From contig CAYPIY010000008.1 in NCBI GenBank assembly GCA_964410965.1, positions 211,855 through 275,854 on the forward strand: DNA of 64,000 nucleotides. The letters run 5' to 3'. This stretch comes from JBBIRG01 sp964410965. GTDB taxonomy: Bacteria; CLD3; SB21; JBBIRG01. The notes below the pieces were generated by a model that was not told the DNA's origin, ran no database searches, and saw only the letters and a list, made by a program, of their open reading frames with translations. Of the stretch, positions 36,915-45,780 are shown piece after piece; within the stretch, counting starts at the first letter, position 1; the number at the start of each line of letters is the position of its first letter. The position numbers and the translations under genes were made by a program.

Positions 36915-39596
36915 ATGAAAAAACTGCTCTTACTGATCACTCTCCTCTTGATCATCACAACCGGTTCCGCTTTTGCCCAAAACGGAACGCTGAAAGCCAA
37001 ATTTATACGGAGTACGGATGGATTGCCCTACAAAGAACAAGTGCAAATCTATACGGCAACCGGTGTTTATGTTGCCCAACGTCATGTTGATACTACAGGC
37101 ATCTTACAGTATAATCTTGCTCCTGGAAGTTACAAGATTATTTTGTACACAGGTAACTATGAGCCATGGACTTCGGAGATTCTGGAAATCTCATCAGGCG
37201 ACACAAATAAATATTACTTTGACAATCCGGTTTATGTTACAAGGCTTGGTGTCGTAAAAGCCCAGTTTATCAATTCCATTACAGGATTGCCCTATAACGA
37301 AGCAGTCCGGATTTATACCAGCAACGGAACATACATTGCCCAGCCCTCTTGTAATGCTCAGGGTATTCTTCAATACAATCTGAAAGCGGGAAGCTATAAA
37401 ATCAAATCTTATTCCAGCAACATTGAACCTTGGACATCCGAAATCCTGACAATCACCTCCGGCGACACGAATATTTACTACCTGAACAATCCTGTATACC
37501 TTACTCCTTTTGGAAAATTACGCGCACAATTTATCAACAGCGTTACCGGATTGCCCTATACGGAATCAGTACGGATTTATACCAGCAGCGGAACGTACAT
37601 TGCCCAGCCCACTTGTAATGCTCAGGGTATTCTTCAATACAATCTGAAAGCTGGAAGCTATAACATTCGTTTATATTCCGGTAATTTCGATCCATGGTCC
37701 TCCACTAATCTGACCATCGTATCCGGGGAAACGAACAATTATTATATCGACAATCCCGTATATGTAACGCCGCGGGGTATCTTCTTAGCTAAATTCCTGA
37801 GAAGCACAGACTCTTGGCCGTATACCGACTGGATTCGTTTATACAAAGAAGACGGAACCTATATTTCTCAAGTCAAACCCAATACTGAAGGTGTATATCT
37901 GCAAAAATTAACAGCCGGGGGCTATAAAGTCAAGCTGTATACTTATAGCTATCATGGATGGACTTCTCCGGTGTTCTATTTAACTGCCGGTGATACGAAT
38001 AAGTACTTTTTTGACAATCCGGTGCTGATCGATCCGATTACCGGTATCCTCAAAACGAAATTCGTCCGAAGCATCGACAGCCTTCCCGCCGGACCGATTC
38101 GGGTAATGCTCAAACACACATCCCCGTTTGTGGATTCTCAGGTTGTAACATTAGATTCAAATGGTGTATTCAATCAACCGGTGCAGATTGGTAATTATTA
38201 CTTCACTAATTTACCCTCCCGAAGCGATTATCAGCCTTTTCAGACGACCGCTGTTACGATCACTGCGAACGCAACCAATGAAGTATTGTTTAACACTCCG
38301 GTTCAGTTGGATTTAACAAAGGGTATCATCAAGGCGAAGTTCCTCTGCAACACGACCGGTCAGCCAGTGGGAGCCATTCAGCTTATGCTCAGGCAAATCT
38401 CGCCGGTTATTGATTCACAGATCGTCACTCTGGATACGAACGGAACCATTTCCATCAACGTGTTTCCTGGTGAGTATCAGTTCACGAATCATCCGACAAA
38501 TGATTATGGGTATAAACCGTTCAGTACCGGTTCTTTAGCTATAATGGCAAATGTTATCGATTATACACTGTTGAGTGACCCATACTTAATAACCAAGAAG
38601 TCATATTCGCTGCATTTCAACGGATTATACGATTATATTGTTTGCGATAACGATCCAAGTTTAAATTTCGACAAAACAATGACCGTTGAGCTATGGATGA
38701 AAACATCACCTTCAAATATTGGCGGGCAAACAGTCATTGAGAGATGGTCTACTACTGGTGGAAACCCGGGATATTATATAATATTATTTCCAAATTCTGG
38801 TAATTATCAATTTAGTATTCAGTCAAAAAGATTCAGCAATTCTTATTTACCTGCGCCATCCGATCATAAATGGCATCATATCGCATTTGTTTGGGCAGAA
38901 TCATATTTTAAACTATACGTTGACGGAAATGTTACTTATTCGCAACCGATAAGTTCAGTCACTACATTCGGCATAAGTCCCAGGCCTTTAACCATAGGCG
39001 GCGTTCAGGACCGAAACAGCGGATTCTTCGGTGACATGGATGAAATTCGCATTTGGGGTACGGCAAGAACTCAGCAAGAGATTCAGAGCAACATGCATAA
39101 TCTTTTAACAGGTCAGGAATCCGGTTTAGCCGCCTATTATCAGACGGATGAAGGTTCCGGTAATGTAATCAACGATATTGCTGGTCATAACAGCCAAGGC
39201 GCCTTTGTCGGAAATGTCTTATGGCAAGAGGGTGATTTTCCTCATACGGCAGGAACTCTCACTAAAGCCCGGGATAAAGCCGACGAGGAATCAGACGTAA
39301 AGGCAGAAATTCCTCAGAGCTTTGCGCTGGATCAGAATTATCCGAATCCATTCAACCCGACGACCACCATCAAATACGCGCTGAAAGAAGATGCAAAGGT
39401 CAACCTGAAAATCTACAACGCTCTCGGTCAGGAAGTGCGCACTTTGGTGAATGAACACCAGAACGCTGGATTCAGGGAAATCATGTGGGACGGCAAGAAC
39501 AATAAGGGTTCGGCCGTACCATCCGGAGTTTATATCTATCGCCTCGTGGCAGGCAGCTCATTCGTAAAGTCGAATAAGATGATGCTGATGAAGTAG
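36915..39596 (+). CDS. Secreted repeat/LamG surface protein with FCB C-terminal sorting domain
   Basis: An 893-aa protein with a signal peptide (MKKLLLLITLLLIITTGSAF, then AQ). Four tandem 88-residue repeats follow (each starting near LKAKFIRSTDGLPY and ending DTNKYYFDNPVYVT), then two related repeats of about 90 residues. A LamG/concanavalin-like jelly-roll comes next (SLHFNGLYDYIVCDNDPSLN ... WHHIAFVW ... GDMDEIRIWGTARTQQEIQ), and it ends in the sorting domain. LamG-like folds bind sugars or proteins, so a surface adhesin or glycan-binding role is plausible. Repeats 2 and 3 are nearly identical in DNA. It has its own promoter region with paired palindromes and its own terminator. Confidence 0.85.
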   Translation: MKKLLLLITLLLIITTGSAFAQNGTLKAKFIRSTDGLPYKEQVQIYTATGVYVAQRHVDTTGILQYNLAPGSYKIILYTGNYEPWTSEILEISSGDTNKYYFDNPVYVTRLGVVKAQFINSITGLPYNEAVRIYTSNGTYIAQPSCNAQGILQYNLKAGSYKIKSYSSNIEPWTSEILTITSGDTNIYYLNNPVYLTPFGKLRAQFINSVTGLPYTESVRIYTSSGTYIAQPTCNAQGILQYNLKAGSYNIRLYSGNFDPWSSTNLTIVSGETNNYYIDNPVYVTPRGIFLAKFLRSTDSWPYTDWIRLYKEDGTYISQVKPNTEGVYLQKLTAGGYKVKLYTYSYHGWTSPVFYLTAGDTNKYFFDNPVLIDPITGILKTKFVRSIDSLPAGPIRVMLKHTSPFVDSQVVTLDSNGVFNQPVQIGNYYFTNLPSRSDYQPFQTTAVTITANATNEVLFNTPVQLDLTKGIIKAKFLCNTTGQPVGAIQLMLRQISPVIDSQIVTLDTNGTISINVFPGEYQFTNHPTNDYGYKPFSTGSLAIMANVIDYTLLSDPYLITKKSYSLHFNGLYDYIVCDNDPSLNFDKTMTVELWMKTSPSNIGGQTVIERWSTTGGNPGYYIILFPNSGNYQFSIQSKRFSNSYLPAPSDHKWHHIAFVWAESYFKLYVDGNVTYSQPISSVTTFGISPRPLTIGGVQDRNSGFFGDMDEIRIWGTARTQQEIQSNMHNLLTGQESGLAAYYQTDEGSGNVINDIAGHNSQGAFVGNVLWQEGDFPHTAGTLTKARDKADEESDVKAEIPQSFALDQNYPNPFNPTTTIKYALKEDAKVNLKIYNALGQEVRTLVNEHQNAGFREIMWDGKNNKGSAVPSGVYIYRLVAGSSFVKSNKMMLMK

Positions 39597-39660
39597 CTTT
39601 GAGCAGGAAGTAGAATCGTGGTTTTTAAAGCCGTTCCGAGAAATCGGGACGGCTTTTTTT
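39333..39660 (+). repeat. Near-identical 3'-end block, copy 2 (sorting domain plus terminator)
   Basis: Partner of 36378-36700. It covers the NYPNPFNPTTTIKYAL-to-KMMLMK coding region, the spacer and a related terminator. Confidence 0.85.
39627..39660 (+). terminator. Rho-independent terminator
   Basis: AAAGCCGTTCCGA-GAAA-TCGGGACGGCTTT followed by a T run, just after the LamG protein gene. Confidence 0.85.
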
Positions 39661-39852
39661 ATTTTTCCCGTTTACCTTTTGTAGAATCCTGATATTAAAT
39701 CTGAAATGTTCATACAAAGAAAAAAAATTAATAAAAAACACTTGACAAAACTTTCTCTATCACTTATATTAATAGCTAATGTTAATTTTTTGCATTTTTT
39801 ATCACAAAGTAATCATAAACTAATTTATTAACAAACAAGGAGTTATAAGAGT
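39661..39852 (+). repeat. Duplicated promoter-leader, copy 1
   Basis: About 190 bases closely matching 44917-45106, from ATTTTTCCCGTTTACC to the start codon. Shared stretches include CTAATGTTAATTTTTTGCA, TTTTTTATCACAAAGTAATC and AACAAACAAGGAGTTA. It contains the promoter listed at 39742. Confidence 0.9.
39742..39770 (+). promoter_or_regulatory. sigma70 promoter of cassette 1
   Basis: TTGACA (39742-39747), 17-bp spacer, TATATT (39765-39770). A leader of about 75 bases with AAGGAG before the lipoprotein ATG. Confidence 0.75.
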
Positions 39853-40485
39853 ATGAAGAAGAGTATGGTTGCGTTTTTATTGGGTTTCGTTTTCGTAACA
39901 AGCATCATCATGGTTTCGTGTTCAGAGGAATCAAATGGAGTTACAGGAAATATTAATAACACTTCTCTAAGCAAAATTATTGAACCAGGCCTGGTTATTG
40001 GCGGTGGTTGTGTGCCTCCATGTGCAATGCCTCCTAATCCAAATAGTAATGCGACTTATAACTGGCCCTATTCAGTCAATTTTTCCTACGGGGCTTCATC
40101 AGGTAACATATCGGATATGACTTTTAGGGATCCCGAAGATGAAAATGTCATAAGAGGGTATGGGTATGAAATATCATCTTTTGCAAATTCTATCACTCAT
40201 ACGATTACTGCTGAGTTAAATACCGGAGGTCAACAAACTGCTGGTGATATTTACTGGGAATGGTCCATACCCCAAGCCGGAATAACCTCTGCCCAGGTAA
40301 TTACAGGCACCCCGACCTATACTTTATCTTTTACTACAAATGGATACTCCAATCCCTTACCTTCCAGTTTGTGGGACCTAACAAAAATTCGACTGGTTGT
40401 ACGTGAAGAAAATTTCAGAAAAGCCACGTATGATGCATATATTTTTCTTAATGATCCCCATATAGCTCCCGTGGAACCAGAATAA
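39853..40485 (+). CDS. Cassette 1 lipoprotein (unknown family)
   Basis: A 210-aa protein with a lipoprotein signal: MKKSMVAFLLGFVFVTSIIM, then VSC with Cys23 as the lipid site. The mature part is strand-rich, with LVIGGGCVPPCAMPPNPN near the start and IRLVVREENFRKATYDAYIF near the end. It is a diverged homologue of the lipoprotein at 45107, sharing gene position, size, a GG-rich motif after the linker and a similar closing strand. It always precedes a receptor kinase here, which suggests a periplasmic or surface partner such as a ligand carrier or inhibitor of the sensor. That role is inference. Confidence 0.75.
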   Translation: MKKSMVAFLLGFVFVTSIIMVSCSEESNGVTGNINNTSLSKIIEPGLVIGGGCVPPCAMPPNPNSNATYNWPYSVNFSYGASSGNISDMTFRDPEDENVIRGYGYEISSFANSITHTITAELNTGGQQTAGDIYWEWSIPQAGITSAQVITGTPTYTLSFTTNGYSNPLPSSLWDLTKIRLVVREENFRKATYDAYIFLNDPHIAPVEPE

Positions 40486-40507
40486 AATAATTTAAAAAAA
40501 ACATAGT

Positions 40508-40532
40508 AAGGGGCTTTTACAGCCCCTTTTTT
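40508..40532 (+). terminator. Terminator between lipoprotein and receptor kinase, cassette 1
   Basis: AAGGGGCT-TTTAC-AGCCCCTT followed by TTTT. It sits 23 bases after the lipoprotein stop and 48 bases before the kinase start, with no other promoter evident, so partial read-through may set a low kinase to lipoprotein ratio. Confidence 0.75.
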
Positions 40533-40580
40533 ATTATGCCTGATTTTATCAAAATTAGGTCCAATCAAAATCAGCACCTT

Positions 40581-43500
40581 ATGAAGTCTATCAGTATAAT
40601 TTCAGTTTTATTTTTTTTAATTTTAAAAGATATACCCGCCCAAAACCATAGAATCAAATTCACTGATACCCGATTTGACAAGTCCGCTGTACAAAGTAAC
40701 ATATCAAAAATCATACAGGATGAACAGGGATACATATGGCTTGCAACTTCCAACGGTTTATATCAGTATAACGGTTTAGATTATATTTTATACCAGTATA
40801 CACCATTTGATTCGAACAGCTTACCTGCAAATTATCTCCAAACATTATATATCGATCCCTATCACAACTTATGGATTGGTTCCAAATCGGGGCTTTCAAA
40901 ATTTGACCCGATAAACCATATATTCATAAATTATAAGTCCAGACTGGACCAGCCCAACACACTCAGTCATAACGATGTCAGATGTATCACAGGGGATTCC
41001 AACGGACTCTGGATCGGCACATTCAACGGCCTGAATTACTTTGATTTCAAAAAACAGGAATTCAGGATTTTTAAAAAAGTAAATTTCGTTTCCGGCGGTC
41101 TTCGTGATAACCGGATACTGTCCGTACTACTAGAAAATAATTACACCCTTTGGATCGGTACATATTACGGATTGTATCAGTATCATATCAACAATAATCA
41201 GTTTGATGTGTACATGAATGACCCCATAAATAAAAACTCCTTGGTCAGCAATATCGTGACCAATCTGAGTTTTGACAATCAAGGTAATCTTTTAATCGGA
41301 ACTTCGGTCGGATTATCTGTCATGAATCTTAAAAACAAATCCATTGATTCATACCTGAATAATCCGAAAGACACAAATACCATCAGTAACAATAATGTGT
41401 TGAGCATTCAACCATTTTCCGATGGTCTTTTCTTAATTGGTACCCTGACGGGAGGACTGAATTTCTTTGATCCCAATAACAAAACGTTCTCAAGAGTGAG
41501 GAAAGAAAACATTGATTTATCCAGACGATTTTACTGTATGTACAAGGACAAAGAAGGTAATGTTTGGCTGGGTTCAGATAACAGCATTATGTATTTAGCC
41601 CATCCGAATATTAAATTCGATATGGAATACAAAATTGAAAACAAACTGAATTTAGTACTGAAGCAATCTGTTACATCTATCATAGAGGATAGTTTCGATA
41701 ATATCATCGCCGGCACTCTGACAGGACTGTATATCTTCAATAAAAAAGATCATTCAATAAAAACAGTTAATAACAAAAACGGTCTCAATCACAACCGAAT
41801 CCTGTCATTATTTGAAGACAAAAACAAGAATCTTCTGATCGGAACAAACGGGGGCGGACTAAATATATGGAACCAAATAAATGACAAATTTGTACATTAT
41901 ATCAATGAAGATAAAAAATCGAACCTGCAAAAAGACTGGACCGTATTGTCACTTTACGAAGACAGAGAAAGTAATATTTGGATAGGTACGATGAATGGTC
42001 TTTATAAATTTACTCCCAATTATGATACATTTATTCATTATAAATTTGAAAAAAACGATAGCCATTCGATCAGCAACAACTATATTTTATGTATCACTGA
42101 AGACAGAAACAACATTCTTTGGATTGGAACATATTATGGACTCAATCGTTTAGATAAAAAAGAGTCCAAGTTTATCCGGCATTTTCATGATCCTAACAAT
42201 AAAAACAGTCTTAATAACAACAGCGTTTTTACAATAAACATTCATGAAACTGACACAAGCCAGGTTTTGTGGTTGGGTACTTACGGCGGAGGCTTAAACC
42301 GGTTCGATACTCAACGGCAATTGTTCACTCACTATACAGAAAAAGAAGGATTGGCAAATAATTTAGTATATGAAATCTTATCTGATCAAAATAATAATCT
42401 TTGGATGAGCACTAATAATGGATTATCGAAATTTAATATTGCAACAGAAAATTTTAAAAACTACGATGTATCAGATGGCTTGTCATCAAATGAATTCAAT
42501 AACGCTAAATTTAAAAATCGAAAGGGAGAATTCTTGTTTGGATGTCACAAGGGATTTGTTATCTTTCATCCCGACAGTATCAAAGATAATCCGCATATTC
42601 CGCCCATTGTTCTGACTTCATTCAAATTATTCAACCGGGAAGTCAAACTGGAAAATGACATTAATTTCCTCGATGAACTTGTTTTAAATTACGACGATTA
42701 CGTTTTTTCATTTGAGTACGCCGCGTTGAATTATCTCGCTTCCGAAAAAAATCAATACGCCTACTGGATGGAAGGCTTCGAAAAAGACTGGACTTACTGC
42801 GGCACCCGGCGGTATGTGAGCTATACCAATCTTGATCCGGGGAACTATATTTTTCATGTGAAAGGCTCCAATAACGACGGCGTCTGGAATGAAACCGGAA
42901 AATCACTTAAAATTTACATCACTCCCCCCTATTACCAGACCTGGTGGTTTCGTACGTTGATGATCATATTCGCCGGACTGGTGGTTGTGTTTATAGTACA
43001 GTGGCAGAAGTATTACAAGGAATACCGGAAGCTGAGATATATCAGCCATTTTAAGATCGTCCGTAAAATCGGCGAAGGCGGCATGGGCGAGGTCTATCAG
43101 GCGAAGAACTTCATCACCGGAGATTCGGTCGCGCTGAAGTTGCTGCATCCCAAACTCACCGCTGAAGAATCCAACAAGACGCGGTTCTTACGCGAAGCCA
43201 AACTGATGAGCGATCTCCAGCACCCGAATATTGTGAAAATATTCGAGACCGGTGAAGCTGCCGGACGCGGATACATCAGCATGGAACTTCTCGAAGGCAT
43301 GACGTTATCCGAGTTCATCAAAGCATCCGGTTATCTGGCGGCCCCCATCGCCGTGGAGATCGTGCTGGCAACCTGCGAGGCGTTGTCATTCATACATAAA
43401 CAGGGCGTGATTCACAGAGATATTAAATCGGAGAATGTATTCATATTTCAGCCGCAGTCTAAATCGAAAAGCCGGTTCAAGCGGTTATCGAAGATCAGCC

Positions 43501-44429
43501 AGACGCGCCTCACCTGGCCGGAACGGGTCCGGCTCATGGACTTCGGATTAGCCAAGTCGCTGGAACTGATGACGATCACTCAAGTCGAGAGCATTATCGG
43601 GACGATCGCGTACATGTCGCCGGAACAGGCGTCCGGACGTGCGGTGGATCAACGCTCGGACGTGTATTCACTCGGCGTGGTGTTATATGAAGCGCTCACC
43701 GGTCATCTGCCTCATGAATCGGACAACGAACTGGTTCTCCTGCAGGCGGTGATGGACGGCCGCGATCCGAAGCCGATGGAATCGCATGGCGTGGAGATTC
43801 CGGAACTGATCAAAGACATCGTGTTAAAGATGCTGAAGAAATACCCGGATGAGCGGTATCAATCAATTGATGAGGTTAAAACAGCGCTGACAGCCGTCAA
43901 AGGCGTCGATTCAGGAAAGCAAGCCGGACCGGTAATCATGAAACCCTCACCGGCGAGCCTGTCGCGGCAGAGTTTGGTGTATTTGTCCAAAGGTGACTTA
44001 TCCAAAGCGATGGAAGTCTCGAAAACGGCGATTGATAATATCAAGGATGTTTCCGGCAGTGAAGAAGCGGAATTATATTTCAATCATTATAAGGTTCTAT
44101 CCACCGCCGGAAAAAGCGATGAAGCAGGACAATATATGAATAAAGCGCTGAGCCGTATCGCTGCCGCCGGCGATATCGCAAGCGCTCAGTCGGGCGACAG
44201 GTCAATCCTCATCGAGTACAACACTCGAAAATGGAAAAAATTATTTCAGGAAGCGTCGGAACAGCACCGGAAGGGCAATATCAGCGAGGCGAGGATTCTC
44301 CTGCTGGACGCAATTGCCCTGATCAAACAATCCATACTTTTAATTGAAAATGCTCAGGAAAAATCGTATTATGCGGAAGCCAACAACGTAAGTGAGGTCA
44401 TTCAGTTACTGAATCAACTCATGAATTAA
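40581..44429 (+). CDS. Receptor Ser/Thr kinase with periplasmic regulator propeller (cassette 1)
   Basis: A 1282-aa single-span receptor. Order: signal peptide (MKSISIISVLFFLILKDIPA), about 14 regulator-propeller repeats of the type LWIGT-x-GL-x-F (25-690), Y_Y_Y domain (697-782), membrane helix (788-808, WWFRTLMIIFAGLVVVFIVQ), then a Ser/Thr kinase (about 824-1100). The kinase has GEGGMGEVY, VALKLL, HRDIKSEN, DFGLAKS and SPEQ, all active-site residues kept. A basic insert (QSKSKSRFKRLSKISQT) lies between HRDIKSEN and DFG. The last 180 residues are helical and TPR-like. The sensor half matches Bacteroides hybrid two-component sensors, but the output is a PknB-type kinase. The start at 40581 is chosen for the signal peptide; an in-frame ATG at 40536 overlaps the preceding terminator region. 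Confidence 0.9.
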   Translation: MKSISIISVLFFLILKDIPAQNHRIKFTDTRFDKSAVQSNISKIIQDEQGYIWLATSNGLYQYNGLDYILYQYTPFDSNSLPANYLQTLYIDPYHNLWIGSKSGLSKFDPINHIFINYKSRLDQPNTLSHNDVRCITGDSNGLWIGTFNGLNYFDFKKQEFRIFKKVNFVSGGLRDNRILSVLLENNYTLWIGTYYGLYQYHINNNQFDVYMNDPINKNSLVSNIVTNLSFDNQGNLLIGTSVGLSVMNLKNKSIDSYLNNPKDTNTISNNNVLSIQPFSDGLFLIGTLTGGLNFFDPNNKTFSRVRKENIDLSRRFYCMYKDKEGNVWLGSDNSIMYLAHPNIKFDMEYKIENKLNLVLKQSVTSIIEDSFDNIIAGTLTGLYIFNKKDHSIKTVNNKNGLNHNRILSLFEDKNKNLLIGTNGGGLNIWNQINDKFVHYINEDKKSNLQKDWTVLSLYEDRESNIWIGTMNGLYKFTPNYDTFIHYKFEKNDSHSISNNYILCITEDRNNILWIGTYYGLNRLDKKESKFIRHFHDPNNKNSLNNNSVFTINIHETDTSQVLWLGTYGGGLNRFDTQRQLFTHYTEKEGLANNLVYEILSDQNNNLWMSTNNGLSKFNIATENFKNYDVSDGLSSNEFNNAKFKNRKGEFLFGCHKGFVIFHPDSIKDNPHIPPIVLTSFKLFNREVKLENDINFLDELVLNYDDYVFSFEYAALNYLASEKNQYAYWMEGFEKDWTYCGTRRYVSYTNLDPGNYIFHVKGSNNDGVWNETGKSLKIYITPPYYQTWWFRTLMIIFAGLVVVFIVQWQKYYKEYRKLRYISHFKIVRKIGEGGMGEVYQAKNFITGDSVALKLLHPKLTAEESNKTRFLREAKLMSDLQHPNIVKIFETGEAAGRGYISMELLEGMTLSEFIKASGYLAAPIAVEIVLATCEALSFIHKQGVIHRDIKSENVFIFQPQSKSKSRFKRLSKISQTRLTWPERVRLMDFGLAKSLELMTITQVESIIGTIAYMSPEQASGRAVDQRSDVYSLGVVLYEALTGHLPHESDNELVLLQAVMDGRDPKPMESHGVEIPELIKDIVLKMLKKYPDERYQSIDEVKTALTAVKGVDSGKQAGPVIMKPSPASLSRQSLVYLSKGDLSKAMEVSKTAIDNIKDVSGSEEAELYFNHYKVLSTAGKSDEAGQYMNKALSRIAAAGDIASAQSGDRSILIEYNTRKWKKLFQEASEQHRKGNISEARILLLDAIALIKQSILLIENAQEKSYYAEANNVSEVIQLLNQLMN

Positions 44430-44439
44430 GTACGCTTCC

Positions 44440-44500
44440 ATGAATACGGATCATATTCTGCAGTCGATTGAAAAAGGTTGAAGCTGGTGCGTTGTGAATA
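44440..44500 (+). pseudogene. Decayed 5' stub of a sigma54-activator gene
   Basis: Eleven bases after the kinase stop, the sequence CTTCCATGAATACGGATCA and onward repeats the start of the intact activator gene at 49703. It encodes MNTDHILQSIEKG and then stops at 44481. Weak similarity continues to about 44500 (GCTGGTGCGT against GCTGGCGCGT), after which a terminator follows. The rest of the gene is gone. Confidence 0.85.
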
Positions 44501-44511
44501 ATAAAGACAAG

Positions 44512-44541
44512 AGCCGTTCCCGAAGGGGAGCGGTTTTTTTT
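44512..44541 (+). terminator. Terminator of cassette 1
   Basis: GCCGTTCCC-GAA-GGGGAGCGG with a T run, directly after the activator stub. It resembles the terminators at 36670 and 39627. Confidence 0.75.
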
Positions 44542-44558
44542 ATATAATTTCATCTCGA

Positions 44559-44627
44559 GGCACGAAGATTGTTATAAGAGAATATATTTGGGCTTCTATA
44601 GGTTTTTTTCTTTTTTTGCTTCGTGCC
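44559..44627. repeat. Long-loop inverted repeat GGCACGAAG/CTTCGTGCC
   Basis: Nine-base perfect arms 51 bases apart in the 677-base gap between the two cassettes. The rest of the gap holds the stub, a terminator, non-coding repeat-like sequence (CGAATCAAACGAATGAAACG) and the duplicated leader. No gene is seen. Confidence 0.6.
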
Positions 44628-44916
44628 GTGGCGGTAATGACCGCTTAAACGCAGAGGACGAATTTCCCCGCGAATCAAACGAATGAAACGAAAAAAAATC
44701 GAAAACCGGATTATAAAATCATACGAATATCTTTACCTGTGAAACATGCTGGATAGACGAAAAAAGAAATTCATTACCATGGATTCGTTTTCGCATGATT
44801 CGCGCTTTACCCGAGTGTAACGAAGGGGAAGCCGGGAGATTTGGCGGGCTGATGGTTTGTTCCAATAATTCCTTCGTCTTTGCGACTCGTGGGTATATTC
44901 ATTTCAGTATTTTTAA

Positions 44917-45106
44917 ATTTTTCCCGTTTACCTTTTGTAGAATCCTGATATTAAACCTAAAATGTTAATACAAAGTATAAAAAAATAAAAAAAACTTGAC
45001 AACGCATTCACTATCTCTTATACTAAAAGCTAATGTTAATTTTTTGCATTTTTTATCACAAAGTAATCATAAACTAATTTATTAACAAACAAGGAGTTAG
45101 AAGAGT
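44917..45106 (+). repeat. Duplicated promoter-leader, copy 2
   Basis: Near-copy of 39661-39852, ending at the lipoprotein start codon. The -35/-10 region and the leader with CAAGGAGTTA are kept, while short A-rich stretches differ. Confidence 0.9.
44996..45024 (+). promoter_or_regulatory. sigma70 promoter of cassette 2
   Basis: TTGACA (44996-45001), 17-bp spacer, TATACT (45019-45024). Position and leader match the promoter of cassette 1. Confidence 0.8.
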
Positions 45107-45754
45107 ATGAAGAGCAGCGTAATGATGTTGGTAGCTTTTTTTGCAGCCGGATTTATATTTGTTTCCTGCAGCATGGACGAAAACACGATTACGAACAGTT
45201 CCGGTTCCATGGAAAAACTGAACGGAAACGCCGTAAAAGGCCCCGGCCATTTTACTGAAGATGAAATTGTTGTCGGCGGAAACGGCGGAGAAGTGATTGT
45301 GCCCGAAGACGGAGCGAAAATAATTTTCACTTCTCGTGATCAGTACGGAAATTTAGTGAATATCACTGAGGTCAATTTTATGATTGGTGATTCTGTGCTG
45401 GGTTGGGGTTATATGCTTCTGAGCCAATACCCGAATTTGAATCATACTGCTACACTGGTACCCGTTACCCCGGAAAAATACGGAATTGTTTCTGTAACAT
45501 GGTCAGTAAACAATGCAACGATCAACGGATCAAACCACCAGGTCGCCCTCAATTTCTCAACTAATTATTTTACAAATCTTTCTCAGGGAATGACATCACT
45601 ACCAAGAATCGATTGTTCATATACAATGGATAATAACGTTAATCTGGAACCGGAGAGTATACGTATGAAAAAATCTGCGAATACTGAATCATGGACCCGC
45701 AATTTCAAGTTTTATTTGCACATCGTGAGAGAAAACGGAAATTTTGAAAGATAA
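45107..45754 (+). CDS. Cassette 2 lipoprotein (unknown family)
   Basis: A 215-aa protein with a lipoprotein signal (MKSSVMMLVAFFAAGFIFVS, Cys21). After a Ser/Asn-rich linker comes IVVGGNGGEVIVPEDG and a strand-rich body ending WTRNFKFYLHIVRENG. It is a distant relative of the cassette 1 lipoprotein. The signal region and leader are much better conserved than the mature part, as expected if each has adapted to a different ligand or receptor. Function unknown; a partner of the next gene product is the natural guess. Confidence 0.75.
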   Translation: MKSSVMMLVAFFAAGFIFVSCSMDENTITNSSGSMEKLNGNAVKGPGHFTEDEIVVGGNGGEVIVPEDGAKIIFTSRDQYGNLVNITEVNFMIGDSVLGWGYMLLSQYPNLNHTATLVPVTPEKYGIVSVTWSVNNATINGSNHQVALNFSTNYFTNLSQGMTSLPRIDCSYTMDNNVNLEPESIRMKKSANTESWTRNFKFYLHIVRENGNFER

Positions 45755-45780
45755 TACTTTTAAGTTTATCGGCATATAAA

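Noticed and set aside
39781..39810. TTTTTTGCA in the duplicated leaders as a sigma54 -12 box
   Set aside because: There is no GG at the required distance upstream, and a good sigma70 promoter explains the region.
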